A stretch of 64,000 nt of DNA from the NCBI GenBank assembly GCA_026393675.1, contig JAPKZQ010000046.1, forward strand, positions 123,715-187,714, in the 5' to 3' direction. The position numbers and the translations under genes are program-made. Under the pieces are notes generated by a model. That model had not been told where the DNA came from. It did not search any database and saw only the letters and a list, made by a program, of their open reading frames with translations. This stretch comes from Acidobacteriota bacterium. Its GTDB lineage: Bacteria > Acidobacteriota > Vicinamibacteria > Vicinamibacterales > JAKQTR01. Positions 1-11,576 of the stretch are shown here, piece after piece. How positions within the stretch are numbered: the first letter of the stretch is position 1; every line of letters begins with the position of its first letter.

Positions 1-20
1 CGAGGATTGTGCCAAGAGGC

Positions 21-39
21 AATCACTCCGGGAGTGATT
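21..39. repeat. perfect 9-bp inverted repeat with 1-nt centre
   Basis: AATCACTCC and GGAGTGATT flank one G, about 20 bp before the first start codon. It could be the terminator of a gene lying left of the window or an operator for the next gene. No T-run follows, so the role is open. Confidence 0.4.
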
Positions 40-59
40 GTGTCGGAAGAGAATGAGTC

Positions 60-743
60 ATGCAGCCACTGATTGCGGTCAGCCCTTGCCGAGCGCTTCC
101 CGACTACCAGGAGTCCATCCGCCGGGCGGGTGGCGAGCCTCGCGTGCTGGACCCGAGCGTCGATTGCGCCGACGAGGTCGTGACCTGGTGCCGCGGCTTG
201 CTGCTGACCGGCGGCCCGGACGTCGATCCGGCGCGCTACGGCGAGCCGCGACATTCGTCCGTGTCCGAAATTGACAGCGCCCGCGACGAGTACGAGATTG
301 GCCTGATCAGCAAGGCGCTCGCGGCAGACGTCCCCGTCCTGGCGATCTGCCGTGGGATGCAGGTGATGAACGTGGCGTGCGGCGGCACGCTGGTGCAGGA
401 CATCCCGTCGCAGGTCTTTGGCGCCCTGGAACACGCGATGAAGACGCCGCTCTTTGGCCTCGCCCATGAAGTGTGGGTGGTGCGCGGGAGCATCCTGTGG
501 ACGTTGATGCAGAACGAACTGAAGGACGCCGAGGCGCTCGACGTCAACAGCCGCCATCACCAGAGCGTCAAGCGCGTGGCCGAGGGGTTCGACCAGTCGG
601 CAACGGCTCCTGATGGCGTGATCGAGGGCATGGAGCGCAGGGGCGCGACGTTCTGTGTGGGTGTGCAGTGGCACCCGGAGAACTTCTGGCGCACCGGCGA
701 GTTCAGGCCTCTTTTCGACGGCTTCATCGCCGCCGCTCAGTAG
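60..743 (+). CDS. class I glutamine-amidotransferase-fold hydrolase (gamma-glutamyl-GABA hydrolase / peptidase C26 family)
   Basis: Predicted cytoplasmic hydrolase that cleaves gamma-glutamyl amide bonds, related to PuuD. Motifs seen: the LTGGPDVDP loop (residues 49-57), the nucleophile elbow AICRGMQ with Cys97, the VNSRHHQSV block (162-170), and GVQWHPE supplying His205 and Glu207 of the triad. At 227 aa it is a little shorter than usual but has all catalytic blocks. The ATG follows a purine-rich GGAAGAGAATGAG stretch. Its stop lies 3 bp from the stop of the convergent RlmD-like gene. No polyamine or putrescine genes are nearby, so the true substrate is unresolved; other C26 members act on folyl-polyglutamate or similar compounds. 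Confidence 0.85.
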   Translation: MQPLIAVSPCRALPDYQESIRRAGGEPRVLDPSVDCADEVVTWCRGLLLTGGPDVDPARYGEPRHSSVSEIDSARDEYEIGLISKALAADVPVLAICRGMQVMNVACGGTLVQDIPSQVFGALEHAMKTPLFGLAHEVWVVRGSILWTLMQNELKDAEALDVNSRHHQSVKRVAEGFDQSATAPDGVIEGMERRGATFCVGVQWHPENFWRTGEFRPLFDGFIAAAQ

Positions 744-746
744 CAG

Positions 747-2045
747 TCAGCGGACCAGCACGGCGAGGACTTCGACGTGGGCCGTGGTCGGGAACAAGTC
801 GAATCCTTGAATGGCGTGCAGGTGGTAGCCCGCGTCCACGAACCGGCGCACGTCACGGGCGAAGGTCGCCACATCACACGACACGAAGACGACGCGATCG
901 GCGCCAAGCCCGAGCGCGCCCGCCATCGCCTCGCGTGACATCCCGGTGCGGGGCGGGTCGAGGATGAGCGTACCGGGGCCGACCCCGGTCCTCTCCTGGA
1001 CGAAACGCTCGACCGAGGTGTGACGCACCATAATGGACCGGCTGTAGGGTTGCGCGTTGACCTTCAAGTCGGCCGCCGAGGCCGGATGCCCCTCAACCGC
1101 GGTGACCGCGTGCCGCCCTGTGGCCGCCAGGCACACACCAAACAGGCCGACACCGGCGTACAGATCAACGACTGGGCCGGCCGGACACGCGGCGACGACC
1201 GACGCAACCAACTGATCCAGGAGGAAGCGGTTGCCCTGGAAGAACGCCCGCACGTGTCGGCGAAACCTGATCGGTGTGACGGCAGACGCGTCGGCACAAC
1301 CGGAAAGTTGGAGGGCGTCCTCTACGAATGGACTTCCAGACACGATGCGCTCCGCCCGCATGGCGGGGTGGGACCACGACAGGCCGGTGACGCCAGGCAC
1401 AGGGCCGAGTTCCTCGGGGAGCTCAAGCCGTGCGTCAGGTGCCAGGTCGATGTGCACCGCGCGCATGTCGCCGCTGCGGTTCTCAGAGACGTCGAGGTCG
1501 GCTGCCCCGGTCAACCCTGCCTCGCGGAGCATCTCTGCGACGGCATCAAGCGCGAGCGCCGTCTCTGGAAGCAGTTGTCCGGACTCCCGCACGTCGCAGA
1601 TGCGATGCGTGTTCTCGAGAAAGAACCCGATGCGCCCGTTGCGCACGTGCACCCGGGCCCGCATGCGGTAGCCGCGCTCGGGCGACGGCATCACGGCGAT
1701 CACGTCGGGTGGATCGAGCCGCGCCAGCCTCTTGAGCCCGTCGCGGATGATCTCGCCCTTCAGACGCGTCTGCTCGGGATACTCGATGTGCGCGTAGACA
1801 GCTCCTCCACAACGCGGATCGTCGGTCACCGTTCGTCGAGCGAGATGCGGCTCGAGGGCCTCTTCGACCACGGCGTAGGCCATTGATCGCTCCACCCGTT
1901 CGATACGCACCCGCGCCAACTCGCCGGGTATGGCCCCGGCCACGAGCAGCACACAGCCGTCGTGACGCGCAATCATGCGACCGCCCGCCACCGGTTTTTC
2001 CGGCGTCACCGTCACGAGGTCTCCGACCTTCAGCGCATCGGCCAC
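747..2045 (-). CDS. RlmD/TrmA-family 23S rRNA or tRNA (uracil-5-)-methyltransferase
   Basis: SAM-dependent RNA m5U methyltransferase. An N-terminal TRAM-type beta-barrel (about residues 4-60) precedes the central RNA-binding region and a C-terminal Rossmann domain with VVDLYAGVGLFGV (SAM loop), LILDPPRTG and VFVSCDVATF. Cys390 is the expected nucleophile and Glu425 the general base. 432 aa is the normal family length. RlmD normally has four Cys that hold a 4Fe-4S cluster; here only Cys79 and Cys150 remain at the matching places, and the CGGC-type pair reads CGGA (Ala82), so the cluster is probably absent. It is the last gene of the valS-nadC-birA-coaX operon, 1 bp after the preceding stop. 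RNA target (U1939, U747 or tRNA U54) cannot be told from sequence alone. Confidence 0.85.
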   Translation of the reverse strand: MADALKVGDLVTVTPEKPVAGGRMIARHDGCVLLVAGAIPGELARVRIERVERSMAYAVVEEALEPHLARRTVTDDPRCGGAVYAHIEYPEQTRLKGEIIRDGLKRLARLDPPDVIAVMPSPERGYRMRARVHVRNGRIGFFLENTHRICDVRESGQLLPETALALDAVAEMLREAGLTGAADLDVSENRSGDMRAVHIDLAPDARLELPEELGPVPGVTGLSWSHPAMRAERIVSGSPFVEDALQLSGCADASAVTPIRFRRHVRAFFQGNRFLLDQLVASVVAACPAGPVVDLYAGVGLFGVCLAATGRHAVTAVEGHPASAADLKVNAQPYSRSIMVRHTSVERFVQERTGVGPGTLILDPPRTGMSREAMAGALGLGADRVVFVSCDVATFARDVRRFVDAGYHLHAIQGFDLFPTTAHVEVLAVLVR

Positions 2046-2046
2046 G

Positions 2047-2778
2047 TCAGTCGGTGGTGAGGACGGGCAGCGCGAGGCGTTCGCGCAGGATTCGGTCGGT
2101 GCAGCGCTGGTGCGCCGCCCGGTAGGCCTCGGAGGTCATGCGGCCGCGAAACGGTTCGAGTTCGCCATCGGCCTCGCGCGCAATGTCAGCGGCGGCCGAT
2201 TCGCCCACCGTCGCCCGCGCCACCTCGATGAGTCTGGCATCGAGCGCGGCCAGCTCGGCCACCACCGCGTCGCGAGCCGCGCCGCGGGCGTGGCGTGAGG
2301 CCGGGTGGAGGGCGTCCAGCTGGCGGACGACCTGGTCGAGGGCGGCATCCCAACCCGACGAAGGCGACGGCCCTGTCCGAAGCGCCGTGAGGCGGACGAT
2401 CACGCGATCAACATGGGTCGAAAGGGACTGTCGGCGCCGAGGCGTCGCCTGCTCATCGGTGTCACTCTCGCCCTCGCTGGCCGCCGCCAGCCGCACGCCA
2501 ACCGCTCGCCGCCACGCGTCAAACGCGTCAAGGATGTCGGCTTCGCAGAACTCGATTCGAACCGGGCGCCGGCGTGGTCCCTTGGCGGCGACGCGCTGGA
2601 TATGACGATCGATCCCCTGGAACGCGACCTTGAGCGGCACGCCCATCGCCGCCCATTCGCGTACCTTGTCGAAGGCCGGACCGGAAATGCGCACCAGGTG
2701 CCCCTCGTTGCTCCGGCACAGGTAGGCTTCGATCTCGCGGCAGTATTCGGAGGAATCCGTCAATGATTCCTCTCCCAC
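2047..2778 (-). CDS. hypothetical protein in the coaX operon
   Basis: I do not recognise this family. The first 90 residues look ordered: an EYCREIEAYLCRS start, a GVPLKVAFQGIDRHI segment and a basic GPRRRPVRIEFCEAD stretch. A polar linker rich in Ser, Glu and Arg follows, then an Ala/Arg-rich, mostly helical C-terminal half. There is no signal peptide or membrane segment, so it should be cytoplasmic. Its ATG lies inside the end of coaX (19-bp overlap) and its stop is 1 bp before the RlmD-like start, so translation is probably coupled to both. The basic patch and the company of an RNA methyltransferase would suit an RNA- or ribosome-linked role, but that is only an inference. Confidence 0.7.
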   Translation of the reverse strand: MGEESLTDSSEYCREIEAYLCRSNEGHLVRISGPAFDKVREWAAMGVPLKVAFQGIDRHIQRVAAKGPRRRPVRIEFCEADILDAFDAWRRAVGVRLAAASEGESDTDEQATPRRRQSLSTHVDRVIVRLTALRTGPSPSSGWDAALDQVVRQLDALHPASRHARGAARDAVVAELAALDARLIEVARATVGESAAADIAREADGELEPFRGRMTSEAYRAAHQRCTDRILRERLALPVLTTD

Positions 2779-3536
2779 AACATCCGCAGCCCGGTGAGTG
2801 TCAGGTCCCGATCCACGGCCTCAACCGTATCGGTCTCCGGGGCGATGACGTCGGCCAGACCGCCGGTGGCCAGACAGAACGCCTTGCCGCCAAGCTCGGC
2901 GCGCATCCGATGCACGAGACCCTCGACCATGCCGACATATCCGAAAAACAGCCCCGACTGCATCGACGTGACCGTGGTCTTGCCAATCACGTGCAGGGGC
3001 TTGCGCACATCAATCCGGGGCAGCTTCGCCGCCCGCTGGAACAGGGCATCGGCCGAAATCTGGATGCCGGGACAGATGACGCCGCCCAGATACTCGCCTG
3101 CCGCGGACACCGCATCGAACGTGGTGGCGGTCCCGAAGTCCACCACGATCAACGGCATCTTGCGTGACCGGCCGTACAGCTCGTAGGCCGCGATGCTGTT
3201 CACGATGCGGTCGGCCCCAACTTCGGCCGGGTTGTCGTACAGCACCGTCATGCCGGTGTGGACGCCCGGTTCGAGATTGAGGGGCCGTGTGCCGAGATAA
3301 CGCTCCGCCATGTCGATCACGCTGGCGGTCAGCGGCGGGACGACCGACGCCATGACGACGCCGTCGACGGCCGCCGGCCTGATGCCGGCGCGTTCGAGCA
3401 ACTCGCTCACGAGCAATCCCATTTCATCAGCCGTCCGCTCGCGCATCGTGGCGAGCCGCCAGCTGTGCCCAAGCGTCTTGCCCTCGAACACGCCGAGCAC
3501 GATGTTGGTGTTCCCGATGTCAATCGCCAGCAGCAT
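2760..3536 (-). CDS. coaX: type III pantothenate kinase
   Basis: Catalyses ATP-dependent phosphorylation of pantothenate, the first step of coenzyme A synthesis, in the cytoplasm. The ASKHA-fold signatures are clear: the N-terminal phosphate loop AIDIGNTNIVLGVFEG (residues 4-19), the GADRIVNSIAAYE block, and the second phosphate motif VVDFGTATTFD. At 258 aa it is full length for CoaX. The ATG is 9 bp after the birA stop, within a run of tightly spaced or overlapping minus-strand genes. CoaX is commonly placed beside birA in bacteria, which supports both calls. Confidence 0.96.
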   Translation of the reverse strand: MLLAIDIGNTNIVLGVFEGKTLGHSWRLATMRERTADEMGLLVSELLERAGIRPAAVDGVVMASVVPPLTASVIDMAERYLGTRPLNLEPGVHTGMTVLYDNPAEVGADRIVNSIAAYELYGRSRKMPLIVVDFGTATTFDAVSAAGEYLGGVICPGIQISADALFQRAAKLPRIDVRKPLHVIGKTTVTSMQSGLFFGYVGMVEGLVHRMRAELGGKAFCLATGGLADVIAPETDTVEAVDRDLTLTGLRMLWERNH

Positions 3537-3545
3537 ACAGCACCC

Positions 3546-4379
3546 CTATAACCACATGATCTCGCCGGCGGTGACCCGCTCGATCGTGCCAGCCACGTCG
3601 ATGCGCAGCGCGCCACCCTCGTCCACTCCCGCGGTCAGGCCCCGGTGTACGCCCGCACCGGTCCGCCATTCCACAGACGAGCCTACCGCGGACGGGGCCA
3701 GTTCGCGCCAACGGTCGATAACCGCCGCCGTCCGGCTCTCGGTGATTGCCGCGCGGGCTCGCGACAGGTTGACCAGCGCCCGGGCCAGCAGGGCTCCCCG
3801 ATCGACGGGACGACCGAGTTCGGCTTCGATCGAGGTCGCGCGCGCCGCGACGTCTGGTGGGTATGCGGCCGACCGCAGGTTGATGCCGAACCCGAGCACG
3901 ATGTACTCGAGTGAGGTACCCTGCCCCGCCCCTTCCGCAAGGATCCCCGCCAGCTTCCGCCGAGCCACCACGAGATCGTTGGGCCACTTGATCTCGACGC
4001 CGAGACCGGTGGCCTCGCGAATCGCATCAGCCAGCGCGACTCCGGCCATCAGCGTCAGCAGCGCGGATCCCGGTCTTGGACCAGTCCGGAGATCCGGCCG
4101 GACGATGGTGGAGACGTAGAGCCCGGCACCCGGGGGCGAACACCAGGTCCGCCCATGCCGGCCGCGGCCGGCGGTCTGCGCCTCGGCGACCACTGTCGTG
4201 CCTTCGCCGGCCCCCGCATCCGCCAATCGCGCCGCGACATCGTTGGTCGAGGTGACCTCGGCCGCGTAGAACAGCGGCGAGCCGAACCGGCCCCGTTCGG
4301 ACTGCGACCATGCCAGCGCCTCCGCGATGTCGTGGGGCAGATCGGCGGCGTGCGCCGGATCAAAGGGATCGAAGTTCAA
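3546..4379 (-). CDS. birA: biotin--[acetyl-CoA-carboxylase] ligase, short form without HTH
   Basis: Activates biotin with ATP and transfers it to the lysine of biotin carboxyl carrier proteins. Motifs: EVTSTNDVAARL near the N-terminus, the biotinyl-AMP loop AGRGRHGRTW, IKWPNDLVV with the RKLAGILAE continuation, and a small C-terminal SH3-like domain. There is no N-terminal winged helix, so it is a ligase only and not a BirA-type repressor. I place the start at a TTG whose frame begins LNFDPFDPA, overlapping the nadC end by 20 bp; a longer reading frame exists upstream but it lies wholly inside nadC and has shadow-like composition. About 277 aa. Start uncertain by a few codons. Confidence 0.9.
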   Translation of the reverse strand: MNFDPFDPAHAADLPHDIAEALAWSQSERGRFGSPLFYAAEVTSTNDVAARLADAGAGEGTTVVAEAQTAGRGRHGRTWCSPPGAGLYVSTIVRPDLRTGPRPGSALLTLMAGVALADAIREATGLGVEIKWPNDLVVARRKLAGILAEGAGQGTSLEYIVLGFGINLRSAAYPPDVAARATSIEAELGRPVDRGALLARALVNLSRARAAITESRTAAVIDRWRELAPSAVGSSVEWRTGAGVHRGLTAGVDEGGALRIDVAGTIERVTAGEIMWL

Positions 4380-5201
4380 AGGTGATGTCTGAGGCTGGAG
4401 CCGAATCGGTGAGCGCGCCGATCGAGACGAAGTCCGCTCCGTCCGATGCCAGCTCCGCGACCCGCTCGAGTGAAATCTGACCAGACACCTCAACGCGGGC
4501 TCGTCCGCGGCACTGCTGCACCACGTGGCGGAGTTCCTCGCTCGACGCCCCGGTGAACAGGAGCACTCCCGCACCGACGGCCAGCGCCTCAGCTGCCTGG
4601 GCCGACGTCGAGATCTCGACCTGCACGGGTGTATGAGGACCCGCCGCGCGTGCGCGTTTGACGGCCGCGCCGATCCCGCCGGCGAAGCGAATGTGGCTGG
4701 CCTTGAGAATCAGCCCCTCATCGAGCGCCAGCCGGCCGTTCTCGCCTCCCCCCACGCGCACCGCGTACTTCTGGAGCGGCCGGAGCAGCGGCAGGGTCTT
4801 TCGCGTGTCGGCGATGATCACGCGGCCGCCGGCAGCATCGACGAACCGCCGCGTCAGCGTGGCAATGCCCGACAGGTGTCGGACAATGTTGAGCGCGGTC
4901 CGCTCCGCCGTCAGCATCGGTGCGGCGAGACCAGTCAAGACTGCGACCTGATCGCCCGGCTGGCACAGGTCGCCGTCCTGCCGGCGCGACACCACGGCGA
5001 TGGCGGGGTCCAGTTGCCGAAATGCCTCGAGCGCGATGTCCAGGCCGGCCAGCACGGCCGGCGAGCGCGTCAACAGCACGCCTTCGGCCGTCGCGTCGGG
5101 AGGGATGATGGCCTGCACGGTCGCATCTCCCCATCCAAGATCTTCGGCAAGGCTTCGTCGCACAAAGTCACGGTAGACGCCGATCTCGATCGGTTCAATG
5201 G

Positions 5202-5205
<4 letters not shown>
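4360..5205 (-). CDS. nadC: nicotinate-nucleotide pyrophosphorylase (carboxylating)
   Basis: Quinolinate phosphoribosyltransferase: converts quinolinate and PRPP to nicotinate mononucleotide, CO2 and PPi in de novo NAD synthesis. Seen: the ERTALNIVRHLSGIAT helix, ADTRKTLPLLRPLQKYAV with GGGENGR just after, the KASHI segment, and the C-terminal barrel strands ending VSIGALTDSAPASDI. 281 aa is standard. It overlaps valS by 4 bp (ATGA) and birA by 20 bp, so it sits in the middle of one transcript. nadA and nadB are not in the window. Confidence 0.96.
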
Positions 5206-7844
<2,639 letters not shown>

Positions 7845-7991
7845 CGGGTTTCCTGGAGAACCGTGAAGCGTACAGCGTAACCGCACAGCCGCCAGCCTAT
7901 CAAGCGAGGCTTCGGCTTCGCTCAGTGCTTCGACTCGCAACTGCGGTTGCGCATTCTCGCAAGGCGATCCCGTCAAAATGCTCGCTCAGCA

Positions 7992-8044
7992 CTGAGTCCT
8001 GAGAGAATAAGTTCGTCGCCGAACTTATGAATCGAAGGACTCAG
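7992..8044 (-). terminator. nested inverted repeats between the receiver-protein gene and valS
   Basis: An outer 9-bp pair (CTGAGTCCT at 7992-8000 and AGGACTCAG at 8036-8044) encloses a perfect inner hairpin TAAGTTCG-TCGC-CGAACTTA (8008-8027). It starts 2 bp after the stop of the upstream minus-strand gene, as expected for a terminator, although there is no clear U-tract. It could also fold in the leader of valS. Confidence 0.5.
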
Positions 8045-8046
8045 CC

Positions 8047-9318
8047 CTACTTGATGGTGGCTTTGACCCGGTCGATCTCTTCGCGAACCAGCTTCTCGGC
8101 GATGCGAGAGACGATGTCGGTCACCATGTCGCGCACGACGCGGTCCGACATCCGCTCGACGACCTCGCTCGCGACGCGCTCGACGAGGCCGTCGATGGCG
8201 TCTGGCGAGAGCGTGGTGGGCGCCGTGACGGGCGCGGCCTGGCCGTGTTCAGCTGCCAGGAGCGCAGAGAAGGCCTGCGCGATGGCGGGCGCATGCTCGA
8301 CCGCCTGGGACTCGGTTCCGGAGACGCCCACCGGCGGCTCGACGGGTGGCGACAACCAGCGGCCCGACGCCGGTAGCGGCTCGGTGGCATGGCTCGACGG
8401 CGCCGGCACTCCGGCGGGCGCCGCTGACGGGTCGAGCGGTTCGGGCTTGAGCGGGGTCTGTTGCATCGATGCGAACGCGGCATCAAGCTTCTCAAAGTAG
8501 TCGTCGAGTTCCGCGGCCGAGGAGGACGGGAGCGGCAGGGCAGGCGCGCCGAATCCGGGCACGGCAATCGGGGTGCGCCGGCTGATACGAATGGTGGATG
8601 GGTCGGCCGCCAGCACCTCGCGTTCCGGCGCGGCGAACGGGCTGTCGGTGGCGAGCGGTACGTCGGCCAGCCCCGCGTTCGGTTCCCGTTCCACTGAGGG
8701 CCGAAGATCCGGCACGGCCTGATGCGACCACTCGGAGGCGTTGGAACGCGCTCCGTATGCGGCCAGGTCCAGCGCGGGCGTAGCCGCCAGGAATGCGTCG
8801 AGCGGCGACAAGGGCGGCGCCTGGAGCAGCGTGGCTGCCGGTACCGCGATCGGCGGCGCGTCGAATACCGGCCCGACCGCCGGAGGAGGCAGGGGCGCCA
8901 CCCGCCGGTCGACCACTACTGGTGGAGCCGTCGCGGCGCGGAGCGGCGGGGCCGCATCGAGCAGCTCGTTCACCCGCGTGATCACCATCTGGGGCTCGAA
9001 CGGCTTGGCCAGCACGCCGTCGCAGCCGACCTCCCGCGCCCGCTGTTCGTCGACCGGCTCGAACGCTCCGGTCAGCAGCAGCACGGGAATGTGTGACAGG
9101 TGCGGCGTGTTCTTGACGTAGGCCGCCACCTCATACCCATCTAGTTCCGGCATGCCCACGTCGGCCAGCACGATGTCGGGGCGATCGGCCTCAATGCGGC
9201 GGATCGCCTCGCGTCCGTCGCCAACCGCGATCACCTCGATATCTTCGTCAGCGAAGGTCAGCTCGATGACGCGCTGGATGGTGACGCTGTCGTCGGCCAG
9301 CAAAAGCCTGTGCGGCAT
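8047..9318 (-). CDS. receiver-domain protein with long Pro-rich linker and C-terminal helical module
   Basis: Two-component receiver (residues 1-125): acidic pair ADDS, phospho-acceptor Asp53 in VLADVGMPELDG, the LLLTGAF Thr region and Lys in LAKPFEP. A low-complexity linker of about 240 residues rich in Pro, Ala and Ser follows, then a short helical C-terminus (about 370-423) with a regular Val/Arg/Glu pattern (VERVASEVVERMSDRVV). There is no DNA-binding, cyclase or phosphodiesterase output domain. This architecture occurs in FrzS-like or scaffold-type response regulators, so output is more likely through protein binding or polar localisation; that is inference. No histidine kinase gene is adjacent. 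Confidence 0.8.
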   Translation of the reverse strand: MPHRLLLADDSVTIQRVIELTFADEDIEVIAVGDGREAIRRIEADRPDIVLADVGMPELDGYEVAAYVKNTPHLSHIPVLLLTGAFEPVDEQRAREVGCDGVLAKPFEPQMVITRVNELLDAAPPLRAATAPPVVVDRRVAPLPPPAVGPVFDAPPIAVPAATLLQAPPLSPLDAFLAATPALDLAAYGARSNASEWSHQAVPDLRPSVEREPNAGLADVPLATDSPFAAPEREVLAADPSTIRISRRTPIAVPGFGAPALPLPSSSAAELDDYFEKLDAAFASMQQTPLKPEPLDPSAAPAGVPAPSSHATEPLPASGRWLSPPVEPPVGVSGTESQAVEHAPAIAQAFSALLAAEHGQAAPVTAPTTLSPDAIDGLVERVASEVVERMSDRVVRDMVTDIVSRIAEKLVREEIDRVKATIK

Positions 9319-9459
9319 AGCCCCAAGTACCTGAACAGAAACGTGTTAGCGCCCGAGCGGCCTATCCGCCAAAGCGTAGTCTCCGGCTGCGTGGGAAGTC
9401 AAGCAGCCACAACGGGTTATCGGAATAAGTGCGGTGAGGGATTAGCCGGATCGCCAGTC

Positions 9460-9867
9460 TTACACGATCTCTGCGCGGGAGCGGGCGTGACCGGTGATGT
9501 AGTCGATGATCTCCTGCATCCGCGTGCCGGGCCGGAAGACCCCGTGGATGCCGACCTCGGCCAGCCGCGCCACATCAAGATCGGGAATGATGCCGCCGAC
9601 CACCACCAGGACGTCATCGAGGCCCTTCTCCTTGAGCAGGCGCATGACCTCCGGGCAGATGTGGTTGTGCGCGCCTGAGAGGATTGACAGGCCGATCACG
9701 TCGGCGTCTTCCTGGATGGCGGCGCTGACAATCTGCTGAGGTGTCTGCCGGAGCCCCGTGTAGATCACTTCCATGCCGGCGTCGCGCAGCGCCCGAGCGA
9801 TCACCTTGGCTCCGCGATCATGCCCATCGAGCCCGGGTTTTGCGATGACAACTCTAATCTTCGACAT
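9460..9867 (-). CDS. mcmA2: methylmalonyl-CoA mutase small subunit (cobalamin-binding domain)
   Basis: Stand-alone B12-binding domain that supplies the adenosylcobalamin lower-ligand histidine to the mutase. The cobalamin motif is intact: [13 protein letters not shown] with His near residue 16, the central SILSGAH, and VGGIIPD. 135 aa matches the C-terminal domain of fused mutases. It follows the catalytic subunit gene by 35 bp on the same strand, so the enzyme is split into two chains. The complex interconverts succinyl-CoA and methylmalonyl-CoA, consistent with the branched-chain and fatty acid degradation genes (acyl-CoA dehydrogenases) elsewhere in the window. Confidence 0.94.
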   Translation of the reverse strand: MSKIRVVIAKPGLDGHDRGAKVIARALRDAGMEVIYTGLRQTPQQIVSAAIQEDADVIGLSILSGAHNHICPEVMRLLKEKGLDDVLVVVGGIIPDLDVARLAEVGIHGVFRPGTRMQEIIDYITGHARSRAEIV

Positions 9868-9902
9868 AACTCCCCGAATCCCGAACCCCGAATCCCGCGC
9901 CC

Positions 9903-11576
9903 CTAGATCATCGGCTGTTCAACGTACTCGCCCCACACCTCGCGGAGCGCATCACACATCTCGCCGACCGTCGCATACGCGCGCGTCGCCTCGAGCAACG
10001 GGATCATCGTGTTCGCCGTGCCTTCGGCCGCGCGCTTGAGATCGTCAAGCGCCTGGCGCACCCGCCCATTGTCGCGATCGCGGCGGAGCGCGCGGAGCCG
10101 CTCGATCTGGCGCGCCGCGGCGGCTTCGTCGATGGAGAGAATGGGCACCCCCCGGTCCCCGTCGACGACGAACTGGTTGACGCCGACGATGATCTTCTCT
10201 TTTCGCTCGACGGCCTGCTGAAAGCGATAGGCGCTGTCGGCGATCTCGCGCTGCGGGAATCCGCGCTCAATGGCCGCTACCATGCCGCCCATCCGATCGA
10301 TCGTCTCGAAGTAGTCGAGCGCGCCCTTCTCCATGTCGAGCGTCAGCTTCTCGAGGAAGAATGAGCCTCCGAGCGGATCGACGGCGTGGGTCACGCCGCT
10401 TTCGTGGGCGATGATCTGCTGCGTCCGCAGGGCGAGTGTGGCCGCCTCCTCGGTGGGCAGCGCCAGCGCCTCATCGAGCGAGTTGGTGTGCAGCGATTGG
10501 GTGCCGCCGAGCACGGCCGAAAGCGCCTGCAGCGCCGTGCGGACGACGTTGTTGTACGGCTGCTGCGCGGTGAGCGACACGCCGGCCGTCTGGGTGTGGA
10601 AGCGGAGCTTCCACGACCGTTCGTCCTTCGCGCCAAACCGGTCGCGCATCACGTGGGCCCAGATCTTCCGGGCCGCGCGGTACTTGGCGAGTTCCTCGAA
10701 GAAGTCGCTGTGCGCGTTGAAGAAGAAGGAAATGCGCGGCACGAACTGATCGACATTCAGGCCCGCATCAACGCCGTACTGCACGTACTCAACCCCGTCG
10801 CGCAGCGTAAACGCCAGTTCCTGCAGTGCCGTCGCGCCGGCCTCCCTGATGTGATACCCGCTGACCGAGATCGTGTTCCACTTCGGCACCTGCTCGGCGC
10901 AGAATCCGAACACGTCGGTGATGAGGCGCATCGAGGGGCGCGGCGGATAGATGTACTCCTTCTGCGCGATGAACTCTTTCAGGATGTCGTTCTGGATGGT
11001 GCCGGAAATCGTCCGCCAGTCGGCCCCCTGCTGCTCGGCGACGACCAGATACATGGCGAACAGCATCGGCGCCGGCGAATTGATCGTCATCGACGTCGTG
11101 ATGTCCGCAAGCGAGATGCCTTGGAACAACGTCTCCATGTCGGCCAGCGACGCGATACTGACGCCGCACTTCCCGACCTCGCCCAGCGAGAGTTCGTGAT
11201 CGGGGTCGCGACCCATCAGCGTAGGCAGGTCGAATGCGACGCTCAGGCCGGTGCCGCCGGCCGCGAGCAGATGCTTGTATCGCTGGTTGGTCTCCTCGGG
11301 CGTCCCAAACCCGGAAAACTGCCTCATCGTCCAGAGCTTGCCGCGATAGCCGCTCGGATGGATGCCCCGGGTGTAGGGAAACTGACCCGGTTCGGCGAGA
11401 TCGCGCGCCTCGTCCCACCCGGCCAGCGATTCAGGTGTGTACAGGCGGTCGATGGGGCGTCCAGAGATCGTGGTAAACGAGGTATCCCGCTCCCCACTCT
11501 TGTGCAGCGCCGGCTCCAGCGTCTCCTTTGCCCAACGCGCGATGCCGGAGGCCGCCTCGGGGGTCGCAGTCTTCAT
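9903..11576 (-). CDS. mcmA1: methylmalonyl-CoA mutase large (catalytic) subunit
   Basis: TIM-barrel acyl-CoA-binding subunit without a B12 domain (557 aa). Recognisable blocks: [57 protein letters not shown] and [11 protein letters not shown]. The Tyr in SGYRGK and the Arg in PSMRL match residues that select methylmalonyl-CoA; isobutyryl-CoA and 2-hydroxyisobutyryl-CoA mutases differ there, so methylmalonyl specificity is favoured. The chosen ATG (MKTATPEAA) has a TATAAA hexamer 9 nt ahead and no Shine-Dalgarno sequence, so it may be leaderless. Upstream in-frame codons to 11729 look non-coding. It probably heads a two-gene operon with the small subunit. Confidence 0.94.
   Translation of the reverse strand: MKTATPEAASGIARWAKETLEPALHKSGERDTSFTTISGRPIDRLYTPESLAGWDEARDLAEPGQFPYTRGIHPSGYRGKLWTMRQFSGFGTPEETNQRYKHLLAAGGTGLSVAFDLPTLMGRDPDHELSLGEVGKCGVSIASLADMETLFQGISLADITTSMTINSPAPMLFAMYLVVAEQQGADWRTISGTIQNDILKEFIAQKEYIYPPRPSMRLITDVFGFCAEQVPKWNTISVSGYHIREAGATALQELAFTLRDGVEYVQYGVDAGLNVDQFVPRISFFFNAHSDFFEELAKYRAARKIWAHVMRDRFGAKDERSWKLRFHTQTAGVSLTAQQPYNNVVRTALQALSAVLGGTQSLHTNSLDEALALPTEEAATLALRTQQIIAHESGVTHAVDPLGGSFFLEKLTLDMEKGALDYFETIDRMGGMVAAIERGFPQREIADSAYRFQQAVERKEKIIVGVNQFVVDGDRGVPILSIDEAAAARQIERLRALRRDRDNGRVRQALDDLKRAAEGTANTMIPLLEATRAYATVGEMCDALREVWGEYVEQPMI

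Noticed and set aside
3546..4574. Longer BirA with an extra 65-residue N-terminal part that could hold a DNA-binding domain
   Set aside because: Those codons lie wholly within nadC and read Ser/Arg/Cys-rich without a winged helix; a TTG just inside the nadC end fits better.
7845..7991. T-box or other tRNA-sensing leader for valS
   Set aside because: I found no specifier loop or T-box bulge sequence, and a normal ribosome-binding site precedes valS.
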